Positions 6,401 to 13,560 of a stretch of 25,198 nt of DNA are shown here, one piece after another. Numbering within the stretch: the stretch's first letter is position 1; every line of letters begins with the position of its first letter. The notes beneath the pieces are model-generated. The model was not told where the DNA came from. It saw nothing but the letters and a program-made list of their open reading frames with translations, and did no database searches. The translations under genes were made by a program, and so were the position numbers. Origin of the DNA: Methanothrix sp. (GTDB lineage Archaea; Halobacteriota; Methanosarcinia; Methanotrichales; Methanotrichaceae). The stretch is taken from contig PMNG01000125.1 in NCBI GenBank assembly GCA_003162615.1, forward strand, positions 1 through 25,198, written 5' to 3'.

Positions 6401-8924
6401 CTAGGGTTACATCTGAGCCAGTTAAAGCGATAGACCCGGACCCGCACCTTAAGGTTTTGCTCGAAGGCAGGAACCATAAGGCAATAACTACTCGCTCATC
6501 TATGACTGCCGTTTCGCCTAGTAGGTTGTTGCAGAACCGGCCTTGTACTGTATGCTCGCCGGGTTCTAGGTGCTGTGCCCACGAAATCGACTCAGAGCTA
6601 CAGAAGGCTAAGGTTTTGGTTGATGCTCTTTGCCCGGCTACGTCTACAGCATCAATAGAGATACCGTAGTAGTCGCCATACTGAGAGGGCATGTTACCGC
6701 TTACGAACATCTTTCTGTTCGCAACAGCGATAACCAAAAGCTCGCGTTCCTGCTCTATTGTCCTCACTATGGCCGGTGCTTGCCAATCGTCGGCGGGCGA
6801 ATTGTCGCCTGTGGCTACTTGCATTGACCCGGCATCTGCATCAAATAGGGTTTCGTTGCCCTCAGTCGCCAGGACGAGGAAAGCAAAGTATCTGCGGTTG
6901 ACGCAGATAGGCAAGCCTGCTTCCTCATATTGATTAGCTGTCATCTCAGCCCGAGCTACTACCTCATAGTCTTGATTTAATGAGGGGATAGCAAAGGCTG
7001 AAAATAGGCTCATCGGCCTACCTAGAAAGCTCGGTGCTTTGCCTACTTCGCAGGGAGAGGCCCAATTGCCGGGGTCGTTAATCGAATACTGTAGCCTCTG
7101 GCTTCTGCCTGTGTCGTGTTGGTCCTCATCTCCGTAATCATTCGAAGAGGCGTATAATAATAAGCCTATGCTGTTGGCAGATGCCTTTCGTGAAATCAGG
7201 GCGGGCGTATCGGGTTCATAAGTCCCTGCTATCATTGATTCATAAGCGCACTTGGTAGCATCAGAAATAAATTCGTAGTCGGTGCCCGAGAACAGGATTA
7301 CCGTTAGGGTCCTGCTGGCGATGTTAACGGCGCTGCTGGCTACATTGCTCTTGATCCGGCCTTTAATGTGATGTTCGCCCGCTTCAAGCTCGCCCATCCA
7401 AATAGTCGTACACCGGCTTATCATGTTGTCAAATAGGCCACAAGGCGAATCCGAGACTAACGAAACGTCGTCACCGTCTATGCTTATCGCTGAACTGTAA
7501 CCTGTTACCGGGTCCGGGTAAACATTGAATTGGCTGCTGTTGTTGGAATAGATGACCAAAGCGACTAGGGACCGATCTATTACAAAGGCGTACTCGCAGT
7601 CTACATCATCGGTTAGAGTGTCGCCGTCATAGGTTAGCCCATTGTCGCTATGTTCTACATCATGGGCAAAATAAATCAAAGGTGACTTTCGAGCCGACAG
7701 GGTGACATCTGAGCCGGTTAAGACGAACTCGCCTGAGCCACATTGAAGGGTTCGGCCCGAGGGAGGTTTTAGCCAAAGGGCTATCGTTATCCTTTGGTCT
7801 ACTATTTCGTAATCGGTGGACGCATTGTTTGAAAAGCCATCGCGAACCGTATTTCCCGCCAGGGCCGATTGAGATGTGATGCTGGCACAAGAACAGGAAA
7901 TAGGATAACCCTGAGATGCCGGGCTACGCCTTACCCCTCCACCTGTCGTATCAGCATTATTAACGAGTATTCCTGCCCGGAGGCCAGTATAAGCGCCATT
8001 GTTGCCACTGCCAAAGCGTGATGAAATGGCAGTCAGAGCTAAAAGTATCCGGTTATCTGTGGTCGTTCGAGGCGTGATTGAGCCGTAGTAGTCGCCATAA
8101 TAACCGCCTGTAGTAATGGCATTTAGGCTTGATGATTGGGCCAAATCTAACAGGGTGTCATCCGAGAAGAGCAAAACCCCTAGATGCCTATTGTTTATTC
8201 CAGCAACCGCGCCCGAAGTAGGAGCGGCCCGGCCTTTGATTGTTGTTTCGACGGCTGTTAAACTCTCGCTGAAGAAAGTTAAGATGCTGTCAGCGTGGTA
8301 GTTGTCGCAAGGCGATTTCTGAGTTTCGCCGTGATCGGTGCCGTTACTGATCGCTATTTTCTTGCCGAAATAGGTTTCGTCGGTGTTGCCGTCATTGTTC
8401 GATGCAGCATAAAGGTAAAGAGCCTTACACGCTGCGCTAGGCGTAAAGGTTGCCGAAGCGTGCGGGTCGTCGGCTAGGGTCGTTGATGTAAAGTACGACG
8501 ATGTGGCCGAGGTTACAAAGCTGAACTCATCCCCGTTTAGGATGAGGATCATTAAAGATCTAGTGTTGACTGTTGCGGTTTCGCCAGAAGCAACCGCCGC
8601 AAATGCGCCGCTTATGGTATGGTCGCCCGCTGCTAAAGTTCCTATCCAAAAAGTCGCATTACCACAGCAAAAATTCGTGTCATAAGGCGAGTCGGTCACA
8701 AGACCGTACATCGTGCCATCGACATCGATAGCCGCCTTTTTACCATGATTGCCCTGAACCGAACCGTGATTACAGCTTTCTTGGTAGATCACCAAGACGG
8801 TCCTAGCCCCGGCTAGGTTGAAGGTCTGGCTTGCCTGTGGATCATCTGCAAGCGTAAGGCTAGTGCTGCTTGCGGCTACCTGAGACTGAACCTGATAATG
8901 CGAATCATAGGATAGGAGCGTCAT
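3465..8924 (-). CDS. Giant multidomain fibre/adhesin with 22-residue tandem repeats
   Basis: Protein of 1819 residues, probably the receptor-binding fibre. Residues ~10-822 hold about six related beta-rich domains; most end in a (G/E)xHxIxGR-like strand followed by hydrophobic RxLxVxLF. Single repeat units (GSGEFVLTGSDVTL type) occur at ~393, ~825 and ~850. Residues ~873-1035 look like a DUF2341-type domain ending in IYIYYGQTDPG, interrupted at ~894-947 by a small YNVGDIV...VTWEF module known from phage fibres. Residues ~1045-1235 resemble a LamG/concanavalin-like domain. Residues ~1255-1790 are about 25 repeats and 1791-1819 is a tail with the doubled motif EVIELDS. There is no signal peptide, which suits a virion component. 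DUF2341 is common in archaeal surface proteins. Domain names are from pattern memory. Confidence 0.85.
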   Translation of the reverse strand: MTLLSYDSHYQVQSQVAASSTSLTLADDPQASQTFNLAGARTVLVIYQESCNHGSVQGNHGKKAAIDVDGTMYGLVTDSPYDTNFCCGNATFWIGTLAAGDHTISGAFAAVASGETATVNTRSLMILILNGDEFSFVTSATSSYFTSTTLADDPHASATFTPSAACKALYLYAASNNDGNTDETYFGKKIAISNGTDHGETQKSPCDNYHADSILTFFSESLTAVETTIKGRAAPTSGAVAGINNRHLGVLLFSDDTLLDLAQSSSLNAITTGGYYGDYYGSITPRTTTDNRILLALTAISSRFGSGNNGAYTGLRAGILVNNADTTGGGVRRSPASQGYPISCSCASITSQSALAGNTVRDGFSNNASTDYEIVDQRITIALWLKPPSGRTLQCGSGEFVLTGSDVTLSARKSPLIYFAHDVEHSDNGLTYDGDTLTDDVDCEYAFVIDRSLVALVIYSNNSSQFNVYPDPVTGYSSAISIDGDDVSLVSDSPCGLFDNMISRCTTIWMGELEAGEHHIKGRIKSNVASSAVNIASRTLTVILFSGTDYEFISDATKCAYESMIAGTYEPDTPALISRKASANSIGLLLYASSNDYGDEDQHDTGRSQRLQYSINDPGNWASPCEVGKAPSFLGRPMSLFSAFAIPSLNQDYEVVARAEMTANQYEEAGLPICVNRRYFAFLVLATEGNETLFDADAGSMQVATGDNSPADDWQAPAIVRTIEQERELLVIAVANRKMFVSGNMPSQYGDYYGISIDAVDVAGQRASTKTLAFCSSESISWAQHLEPGEHTVQGRFCNNLLGETAVIDERVVIALWFLPSSKTLRCGSGSIALTGSDVTLDYHAHHVVMECAPGEFVLTGSDIDMELVDPWAGTQYRVTVPFTVPPKRQDSTYYNVGDIVAPSERTGNLYACTVAGTTGIGGPEKGWPIDDLQATVEDGEVTWEFASSDNYVLKLNIDNETGENTPGNIHLNGHCVDLKTDIMICDALGPWFGQWFSFYRESDTGPWYVQLIAHPDYCSGIYIYYGQTDPGYLWDYSGMWLLPFCCDFEYGLGNWDHAGSCWSQDDTVAKYGSYSGKAVPGSDPDNVLYKAFINGVFRNVAIHGWLYWDGNNGVWFLEGIDSYWDTIGALDINWDGQILTFAGGAAWLPLPTDVSIVANTWTEFEIAFDVINSKTRFLFFKDGDKGVADLYDTNGNPISGSNSILAGTFLSAQTLSTYWLDNVWIRAYIYPEPAWTTPGAEESKGTPLNNYVLSCESGTFEIGWPVIPFFDLAAGAVEIDGSDVTLKKDSLIVLESGAFELDWPLIDYFKLGSGALSLVWASIDYFKISGFAVSLSGQDLTLKRDAAIFLGSGPYSFEGSDVTLKHDSLIVPESGAFSLDGSDVGLNKGRLFVLGSGSFELEGEDIHLIKGRIISLGSGEYVLDGQDLILKKDSLIVPGLGEVVLDGQALGLLKTWLLSPESGDISLEGSDLGLYRGRTISLDSGTLEVDGSDVGLKKDSLIVPASGEFALEGQNVGLSKTWILGINSGSLSLAGFDVGLNKGRTLSLDSGSLELLGFDVGLNKGRIILLDSGIFTLDGSEVGLIFDRIFRIGSGSLELDGQLVPLLRGRKISLDSGEIDLAGFDLSLNKGRTLKLGSGSLELDGQLVALLRGRKISLSPGSFSLIGSNVDLNKGRTIILSSGSFDLLGQDVGLLRGSKIKVGSGGYHLTGKVVHLKRGRIIHLGAGIYSIIGSDISLRTGRKIRAGSGSYFVSGYAVRLLKDSVINAASGEFVLIGSDVGLFIERVWMEVIELDSEITEVIELDSQISNTTDQESQV
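3555..5162 (-). repeat. About 25 tandem 66-bp units encoding a 22-residue repeat in the fibre gene
   Basis: The consensus unit is roughly L-x-S-G-S-F-x-L-x-G-S-D-V-x-L-x-K-G-R-x-I-x. Units 1, 3 and 4 are shortened to 17 residues and carry a W..I.YF variant. The SG turn, the G-(S/Q)-D turn and the basic KGR/KKDS turn recur in phase, so a regular beta stack is likely. Units have diverged in sequence but not in length. Some neighbours alternate (for example two units with DGQ plus LRGRKIS interleaved with NKGR units), suggesting duplication of pairs. Confidence 0.9.
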
Positions 8925-8947
8925 TAGCTGCGTGCGTCCTGATTCCG

Positions 8948-9169
8948 TTACTTCTTCGCTTTGTTTGCCTTGGACTGTGCATCCGCATCTATGATGGAGG
9001 TCTTATCCGGTTCTTTTTCGATAGGGCTGAGAGGTAAGTACTCTGTAGGGATCTTCGAAATGCGTTCGTAGGTGACGCTGCCTTTCTCAACCTCGACAAT
9101 GACCGGCTCTTTGCCTTCAGGACTCTGTTTCACGACCTTGAATTTGATAGTCTCTACAGGGTCGCTCAT
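8948..9169 (-). CDS. Small charged protein of unknown function
   Basis: Protein of 73 residues, acidic N-terminal part with strands (TIKFKVVKQ, PVIVEVEKGSVTYERI) and a lysine/alanine-rich C-terminus (SKANKAKK). It has no membrane segment or cysteine. The start overlaps the stop of the secreted decoration-like gene as ATGA, so it is translated with it. It lies between capsid decoration and fibre genes and may be a small virion or assembly factor. I do not recognise a family. Confidence 0.65.
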   Translation of the reverse strand: MSDPVETIKFKVVKQSPEGKEPVIVEVEKGSVTYERISKIPTEYLPLSPIEKEPDKTSIIDADAQSKANKAKK

Positions 9170-9618
9170 GCTCGTTTCACCTCCATGACCGAGACTGTGC
9201 CGGTAAGGTTTGTTCCGTAGACTTTCAGGTAGCCAGTGGTGTTTTTGAACCTCGCACTTTCCAGTGGGCCAACGAAGTAGGTGCCATTCGCGTCAGTCGT
9301 TATGTTCAGATCGCCGATCCCCGACCTGAAAGCCGGAGGATTGTCGCCGTGCTTGATAGTGATATGTGGGCTAGTGTTATCGATATCGCTAACTGAGGTA
9401 ACGTTCGCAATCAGGATTAGATCGTACTTCCAATCGCCAGGCCATCGAAGATAGTTGACATCGGGATTGCCGTCTTTCATGGCCGTACCTGTTGTGAGAA
9501 CGGTCGATGCTGCAGTAGGTGTCGGTTGTTTTACGGTAATGGCAACGTCACCAGCCATTACCAACCCTGCCAATGTCATCAAGACAATCAGGGCCAGAAA
9601 AGTTTGGTAATTTCTCAT
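9166..9618 (-). CDS. Decoration-type protein with an N-terminal signal peptide/anchor
   Basis: Protein of 150 residues. Residues ~5-23 (FLALIVLMTLAGLVMAGDV) form a hydrophobic segment after a basic start, a plausible signal peptide with cleavage near VMAG. The rest is beta-rich and shares with the next upstream gene the motif NPPAFRxGIGD followed by E(S/T)ARF...GY, then a Gly/Thr-rich end. It is thus a paralogue of the 120-residue protein. The motif is familiar from phage proteins encoded beside the major capsid gene. Several N-x-T/S sites are present in the mature part. The ribosome site GAAGGAG precedes the ATG. It may be an exported or membrane-held virion protein; the role is inference. 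Confidence 0.7.
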   Translation of the reverse strand: MRNYQTFLALIVLMTLAGLVMAGDVAITVKQPTPTAASTVLTTGTAMKDGNPDVNYLRWPGDWKYDLILIANVTSVSDIDNTSPHITIKHGDNPPAFRSGIGDLNITTDANGTYFVGPLESARFKNTTGYLKVYGTNLTGTVSVMEVKRA

Positions 9619-9633
9619 GTCCTTATTTCTCCT

Positions 9634-9996
9634 TCAAAGTCCGTAGGCTTCAAGGGTCCCGGCCAGACTCACGTGGTTCGGGAAGGTCAGGTGGATATAG
9701 CCATCGTCATCTGCGAACCTTGCCGTTTCCAAGAGCATATACAGCTCTTTCGCGCCGCCTGTCGAGGTATAGACGCAATCGCCTATGCCGCCTCGGAATG
9801 CAGGCGGGTTGGCTCCTGCCAGGACCTTGACAGTATCATTGCTGGTCGAAGCAGACAGATGGACCAGAAGCAGGATCCTTTGGTGAGGTCCCACCAAAAT
9901 CCGGTTTCCAAGAGTCGTTTCGATAGTGTCAGGAGTGCCGATTTCGGCGAAAGAGCCAACCTGTCTGTCATTCTGGATCAGAGTTGATTCAGTCAT
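9634..9996 (-). CDS. Capsid decoration-type protein (NPPAFR motif)
   Basis: Protein of 120 residues without a signal peptide, encoded 16 bases after the major capsid gene. Key motif NPPAFRGGIGD (about residues 63-73), then LETARFADDDGYIHL. The fold looks beta-rich. Proteins with this motif are common directly downstream of HK97-type capsid genes in bacterial phages, often called decoration, head or hypothetical protein. A strong ribosome site (GGAGGTTG) lies ahead of the ATG. It is related to its downstream neighbour, which has an added hydrophobic N-terminus. Virion membership is likely; whether it decorates the capsid surface is inferred. Confidence 0.68.
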   Translation of the reverse strand: MTESTLIQNDRQVGSFAEIGTPDTIETTLGNRILVGPHQRILLLVHLSASTSNDTVKVLAGANPPAFRGGIGDCVYTSTGGAKELYMLLETARFADDDGYIHLTFPNHVSLAGTLEAYGL

Positions 9997-10012
9997 TTAG
10001 AATCAACCTCCA

Positions 10013-10879
10013 TCAAGCCCAGGATACAGTCATGCAGCCGAGCATTTCCGGATAGACAACCTTGGACCCGAACACATTGAGGCCCTTGACAGCATCGGCA
10101 AACCTCATCTCGGGAGTGTAGGGCACCACATCGACCACAGAAGTAGCGAAGGTGATAGCCTGGTCGATCCCGAACAGTATCTTGTACTTGGCCGCGGCAG
10201 TGTTGGGCACGTTATGAGACTGCAGGACATCGAATCCAGCGGCCCTGCCCACTATGCCGTTTCTCAGGCCTTCGGTAGTTCCCGCTTCATTCGCCCTGAT
10301 GAAGAGAGGCTCCTTGAGCAGCAGACCGTAATACTCAGGAGGCACGATAATCCACCGGCCTTCCATCGGGACCTTGCTCTTGGTGAGCTTGACAGCACAA
10401 TCAACAAGCAGATTGTAGCAGTTCTGAGCATCAAGAGCGGTATTGTTGGGGATCTTTGGCGAATTGTCGGAGCCTATCAGGTTGGCGCTGGCGGCATCGG
10501 TGTAGAGGCTTGCTACGTACTGGTCAATCGCATCACTCATGCCGTAAGCAGCCCGCAGCATGGCGTTCTGCATGATTTTAGGCTTCTGCTGTGCCTTGTC
10601 GATGCTGTCAACCTGGAAGTTGAAATACTTCTGTTGGTCGATAACGAGCGTGGCCTGAGCGTCGGTAAGAGTCTCGGCAGCATTAATGTTCGTATTTTTT
10701 GTGTAAGTTCCGACAGTTACCGGCCCAATGCCGGAGATGTGGACGGTATCGCCCGCGCCACTTATTTCGCCTTCGTAGTCGCGGTTAACGATTCTAGGTT
10801 GAGCGTACACCAGGTACTTCTCAAGGAAAATGGCTATCTCATTAGCCCAAATTTCAGGTATGAAATTCTCAAGACCCAT
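10013..10879 (-). CDS. Major capsid protein (HK97 fold, P22-coat-like group)
   Basis: Protein of 288 residues that builds the icosahedral shell. The N-terminus (FIPEIWANEIAIFLEKYLVYA) followed by YEGEISGAGDTVHISGIGPVTVGTY is characteristic of capsid proteins in this group. The middle has a long helix (AYGMSDAIDQYVASLY), then WIIVPPEYYGLLL of the P-domain, and a C-terminal VYPEMLGCMTVSW strand. There is no N-terminal delta domain, consistent with the separate scaffold gene just upstream. Ribosome site TTGAGGTG lies 7 bases before the ATG. Its length is at the short end of the family, so few insertion domains are expected. Confidence 0.9.
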   Translation of the reverse strand: MGLENFIPEIWANEIAIFLEKYLVYAQPRIVNRDYEGEISGAGDTVHISGIGPVTVGTYTKNTNINAAETLTDAQATLVIDQQKYFNFQVDSIDKAQQKPKIMQNAMLRAAYGMSDAIDQYVASLYTDAASANLIGSDNSPKIPNNTALDAQNCYNLLVDCAVKLTKSKVPMEGRWIIVPPEYYGLLLKEPLFIRANEAGTTEGLRNGIVGRAAGFDVLQSHNVPNTAAAKYKILFGIDQAITFATSVVDVVPYTPEMRFADAVKGLNVFGSKVVYPEMLGCMTVSWA

Positions 10880-10954
10880 ATTAAATTCACCTCAAAATTT
10901 GCAATATGGGTCAATTAGATCGCAGTATTGGTATTATTGGAATTTCTGATTTAA

Positions 10955-11695
10955 TTAACCCTCGTCATTTGTTATCAATCCCGCCGCAGTCGCTTTCATG
11001 ATGTCCTCGCGGTTTGCTTTGTATTCCTCTTTGGACATCGCCTTTATCTGTGACCGCGAAAACCTCTTGGGCTCTTTGGCCCCGGATGCTGGCGGTATCT
11101 TGCCGCTGCCTTGAGCGGCCTTGTTTCGCATTTCAGCAAACGGATCTTTGTCTTTCGACCCATTGCCAGGTGTGCCATCCCCTTTAGACTGTTCGAACAG
11201 GCCCAAGGTCTTCAGTTCTTCGATGTCGGCTTTAATCTCGTCCTCGGTCGTTCCTGTTATTCTCTTTAAGACCAGGGGAATTTTCTTAAAGCGTTCATCA
11301 TTACTGAGGAGTACGTTCACCTTCTGAAGATCTAGCTCGGCCTTGGACTTGGCAGCTTCCAATTCTGTTATTTTCTTCTCAGCCCTGGCAAGATTGCCTG
11401 TTAGCTTCTCAAGTTCGGATTTGCTACCATCCTTGAGCTTATCCAGCTCGTCAGCCTTGGCCTTGAGTTCGTCTAAGGTCATACCGTACTTCTTCTCTAA
11501 AGCGTACATCTTTTGGCCGAACTTTCGATTAAATATAGATTCGACATCGGCCTCACTGTACTTCTTTTCCAGCTCTTTATCCTTCGAGCCTTTGTTGCCA
11601 TCAGTCTTGCTATCAGTCTCAGGTCCTTTGCCCGAGCCTTCCTTCACACCGGATTCATCGATTTCTGGTGCCTTTTCATCAGCATCTGTCGCCAT
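10955..11695 (-). CDS. Scaffold-like coiled-coil protein
   Basis: Protein of about 246 residues. The N-terminal third is acidic and low complexity (Glu, Lys, Ser, Gly). Residues ~40-130 are a coiled coil (LEKKYGMTLDELKAKADELDKL and onward), then a Gly/Asp linker and a basic C-terminus with SRSQIKAMSKEEYKANREDIMKA. This last pattern is typical of phage scaffolds, whose C-terminus binds the capsid protein. Position directly before the capsid gene supports the call. The ATG at 11695 has GGGTG eight bases upstream; an ATG at 11710 in the same frame lacks one. No protease domain is visible. Confidence 0.78.
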   Translation of the reverse strand: MATDADEKAPEIDESGVKEGSGKGPETDSKTDGNKGSKDKELEKKYSEADVESIFNRKFGQKMYALEKKYGMTLDELKAKADELDKLKDGSKSELEKLTGNLARAEKKITELEAAKSKAELDLQKVNVLLSNDERFKKIPLVLKRITGTTEDEIKADIEELKTLGLFEQSKGDGTPGNGSKDKDPFAEMRNKAAQGSGKIPPASGAKEPKRFSRSQIKAMSKEEYKANREDIMKATAAGLITNDEG

Positions 11696-11760
11696 TCTTA
11701 ACACCCGCATTTAGAGGCTGCGTGGCCTTGTACTGAAATAGATGATTGAAATTCGAAAAC

Positions 11761-12075
11761 TCACTTGTCCTTGTCCTTCTTGTTTTCTCGCAGTTCCTTG
11801 ATCTCGGACCTCAAGTGGTCGATTTCGTTCTGAAGACTCTCGCGTTCTCTGCAAGCCTGTTCTCGTTCTTGTAATAATCGAGAATATAGTTTGTCGTAAT
11901 TTTCGTTTAGTTGCTTGATTATTACTTCTTGGCCGATAATTTTATCTCGCAATTCTTGTATTGTATCTTTTCGTGCAGCCATCCGGCAAACGTAAAGACT
12001 GCCAATTGTAGCACATATAATCGATATCAGGGAAGATATTGCTACAACAACATTCGGGCTGCTGAGATCAGTCAT
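11761..12075 (-). CDS. Membrane-anchored coiled-coil protein
   Basis: Protein of 104 residues. Residues ~7-30 form one transmembrane segment (VVVAISSLISIICATIGSLYV), followed by a charged coiled coil to the C-terminus (heptads around LRDKIIGQEVIIKQLNENYDKL and SLQNEIDHLRSEIKELREN). The topology resembles spanins and membrane-linked assembly proteins, but the lysis pair is far away and no partner is visible. It lies just upstream of the scaffold gene and has its own candidate TATA box, so it may be the first gene of the capsid transcript. No family recognised. Confidence 0.65.
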   Translation of the reverse strand: MTDLSSPNVVVAISSLISIICATIGSLYVCRMAARKDTIQELRDKIIGQEVIIKQLNENYDKLYSRLLQEREQACRERESLQNEIDHLRSEIKELRENKKDKDK

Positions 12076-12099
12076 TAAGATACACCTACATATAATTTA

Positions 12100-12111
12100 G
12101 TAAATATATTA
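12100..12111 (-). promoter_or_regulatory. Candidate archaeal TATA box for the capsid operon
   Basis: An AT-rich stretch reads AATATATTTA on the minus strand, about 30 bases before the ATG at 12075. The expected start would then be a few bases before the gene. The surrounding 50 bases are very AT-rich and no BRE purine pair is obvious, so this is weak. Confidence 0.3.
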
Positions 12112-12157
12112 TTAGAAAATAGCAGTAAACAACAACGCCTGGAGACTAGCTAACCTC

Positions 12158-12271
12158 CTATTTCTTTTGAATGTTCAAGATCTTCTTATGGTGGTTCGCT
12201 CGCTCGGCTGCTGCCTTGCTTTTGAACTCCTTGGTCCCAGACCCGCTTTTACAGGTTGTTTTGTAAGCCAA
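12158..12271 (-). CDS. Basic micro-protein of 37 residues
   Basis: Very short reading frame starting with TTG, with a full-strength ribosome site AAGGAGGT nine bases upstream. It begins 8 bases after the stop of the zinc protein gene. Product MAYKTTCKSGSGTKEF... is rich in Lys, Ala and His and ends KKILNIQKK, with no hydrophobic segment. The strong site and tight spacing are the main evidence. Such short basic proteins in phages may bind DNA, but nothing here shows that. Confidence 0.5.
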   Translation of the reverse strand: MAYKTTCKSGSGTKEFKSKAAAERANHHKKILNIQKK

Positions 12272-12278
12272 TTATCGA

Positions 12279-12554
12279 TTACCTCCTTTTTGTTATCTGT
12301 CGCCTCTTCCAAGCTCCTAAATCTTCAAACTGTTTAGGATCCTGTGGCGGTCCTATAATGACCGAATAGGTGCCGCACCCGCATTTGAACCAGAGTCTGG
12401 CGGATCTGTAGATATCAGCCGCCTCTTTGCCTAGATTCAGGATAGGAGCCAGGCAAGTTTGGCAGATATCCCGTCGCTCGGGATCCTCGATATCCGCGTC
12501 GTTGTCGTCAGGGTCTTCAGAACGGTTATCTGGTTCTTCGTAATTGTAGGTCAT
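12279..12554 (-). CDS. Small acidic zinc-ribbon protein
   Basis: About 91 residues. The first 27 are strongly acidic (EDPDDNDADIEDPE), followed by CQTC (C31, C34) and CGC (C58, C60), which together could form a zinc ribbon, then a basic tail (WKRRQITKRR). An in-frame TTG at 12563 is an alternative start; neither has a clear ribosome site. It lies between the plus-strand methyltransferase insertion and the head genes. Function unknown; acidic plus zinc-ribbon architecture could mean contact with nucleic acid-binding proteins. Confidence 0.6.
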   Translation of the reverse strand: MTYNYEEPDNRSEDPDDNDADIEDPERRDICQTCLAPILNLGKEAADIYRSARLWFKCGCGTYSVIIGPPQDPKQFEDLGAWKRRQITKRR

Positions 12555-12721
12555 TATCAGCAATCGCAGAAATTAAAGAAGGCCTGTACAGAGGGTGTCT
12601 GACAAACTTCAGGGCAGTCCATCCCACAGCTCCGAGGAGATTCGATAATCTTAAGTTATCCTGGCTAGGGGAATCAGATAGTGGAAGGTAGCCGACTGGG
12701 ATTTCTTTTGCTCTTAATTTC

Positions 12722-12732
12722 CATTTAATAAG
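12722..12732 (+). promoter_or_regulatory. Candidate TATA box of the ICMT-like gene
   Basis: CATTTAATAAG lies about 40 bases before the ATG at 12768. With initiation about 25 bases downstream the leader would be roughly 15 bases. No ribosome site precedes the ATG, which would fit a short-leader archaeal transcript. Confidence 0.35.
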
Positions 12733-12767
12733 GTTGATCCTTATCGACGAAGAACTATCATCGTATC

Positions 12768-13445
12768 ATGAACGATCTGAACAAAAAATCGTTTGGTGGG
12801 CTTATTTTTTTCATTCTCGCCCTGGCGGGGTTGCTGTTCATTCCGGCCGGAACCGTCGATTATTGGCAGGCGTGGGTTTCTTTGTGCGTAATCTTTGTAT
12901 CGGCACTATTGATCACCGTTTACTTGATGAAAAACGATCCTGAGCTTTTGGAACGGCGAATTAACGCAGGACCGGGCGCCGAGAAGGAAAAACGGCAAAA
13001 GGTTATCCAATCACTGGCGTCGCTGGCGTTTATCGCGTTGTTCATAGTTTCGGCGCTGGATCATCGTTTTGGGTGGTCGACATTGCCGGTTTACGCGGTT
13101 GCCGCCGGAAATGTCTTAGTGGTCCTTGGGCTGTTTGCCGTTTTCTTGGTATTCAAAGAGAACAGCTATGCTTCGGCCACCATTGAAGTTGGCTCGGCAC
13201 AAAAAGTAATCTCAACCGGGCCATACGCGATCGTGCGCCATCCCATGTATGCTGGAGCTTTTATCATGCTTTTTGGCATCCCTTTGGCGCTAGGTTCGCG
13301 TTGGGGTTTGCTCCCGGTGGTTCTGATGGTGGCAACGATTGTTTGGCGGTTGCTGGATGAGGAAAAATTCCTAGCGGAGAACCTCGACGGCTATTTGGAA
13401 TACCAAAAAAAGGTAAAATATCGCCTGGTGCCTTTCATTTGGTAG
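12768..13445 (+). CDS. Isoprenylcysteine/phospholipid-type membrane methyltransferase (ICMT-like)
   Basis: Integral membrane protein of 225 residues with about five hydrophobic helices. The C-terminal half carries the family signature: VISTGPYAIVRHPMYAGAFIM, a further hydrophobic pair, then LLDEEKFL and YLEYQKKVKYRLVPFIW. In this family RHP.Y.G and the ..EE..L region bind S-adenosylmethionine. It would methylate a lipid or a prenylated or small hydrophobic acceptor; the substrate is unknown. It is the only convincing plus-strand gene of the window, flanked by non-coding DNA, and uses many GCG and CGG codons unlike its neighbours. That pattern suggests a transferred accessory gene (moron) with its own promoter. 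The ATG start is chosen because the hydrophobic core begins soon after. Confidence 0.85.
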   Translation: MNDLNKKSFGGLIFFILALAGLLFIPAGTVDYWQAWVSLCVIFVSALLITVYLMKNDPELLERRINAGPGAEKEKRQKVIQSLASLAFIALFIVSALDHRFGWSTLPVYAVAAGNVLVVLGLFAVFLVFKENSYASATIEVGSAQKVISTGPYAIVRHPMYAGAFIMLFGIPLALGSRWGLLPVVLMVATIVWRLLDEEKFLAENLDGYLEYQKKVKYRLVPFIW

Positions 13446-13455
13446 CTCCAAATCG

Positions 13456-13554
13456 TTATCTAAGAGACTCTTTGTAGCCCAGGAGTACATCGAGCCCCAT
13501 TATCCAACCATTAACGTATTGCTCAATCTCTTTTTGGTGAGCAGGACCGCGCAT
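13456..13554 (-). CDS. Micro-protein of 32 residues after the portal gene
   Basis: Short frame beginning 6 bases after the portal stop, with AGGA about ten bases before its ATG. The product (MRGPAHQKEIEQYVNGWIMGLDVLLGYKESLR) would be a single amphipathic helix. Coding is inferred from its spacing to the portal gene and its fit into the gap before the plus-strand gene, whose stop is 10 bases away. No function can be given. Confidence 0.4.
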   Translation of the reverse strand: MRGPAHQKEIEQYVNGWIMGLDVLLGYKESLR

Positions 13555-13560
13555 ATTGAA

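Noticed and set aside
6211..6477. Minus-strand 88-codon frame inside the fibre gene
   Set aside because: Alternative-frame shadow of the long fibre frame, which is uninterrupted for 1819 codons.
10214..10918. Plus-strand frame of 234 codons across the capsid gene
   Set aside because: Antisense shadow of the well-supported major capsid protein; no recognisable domain.
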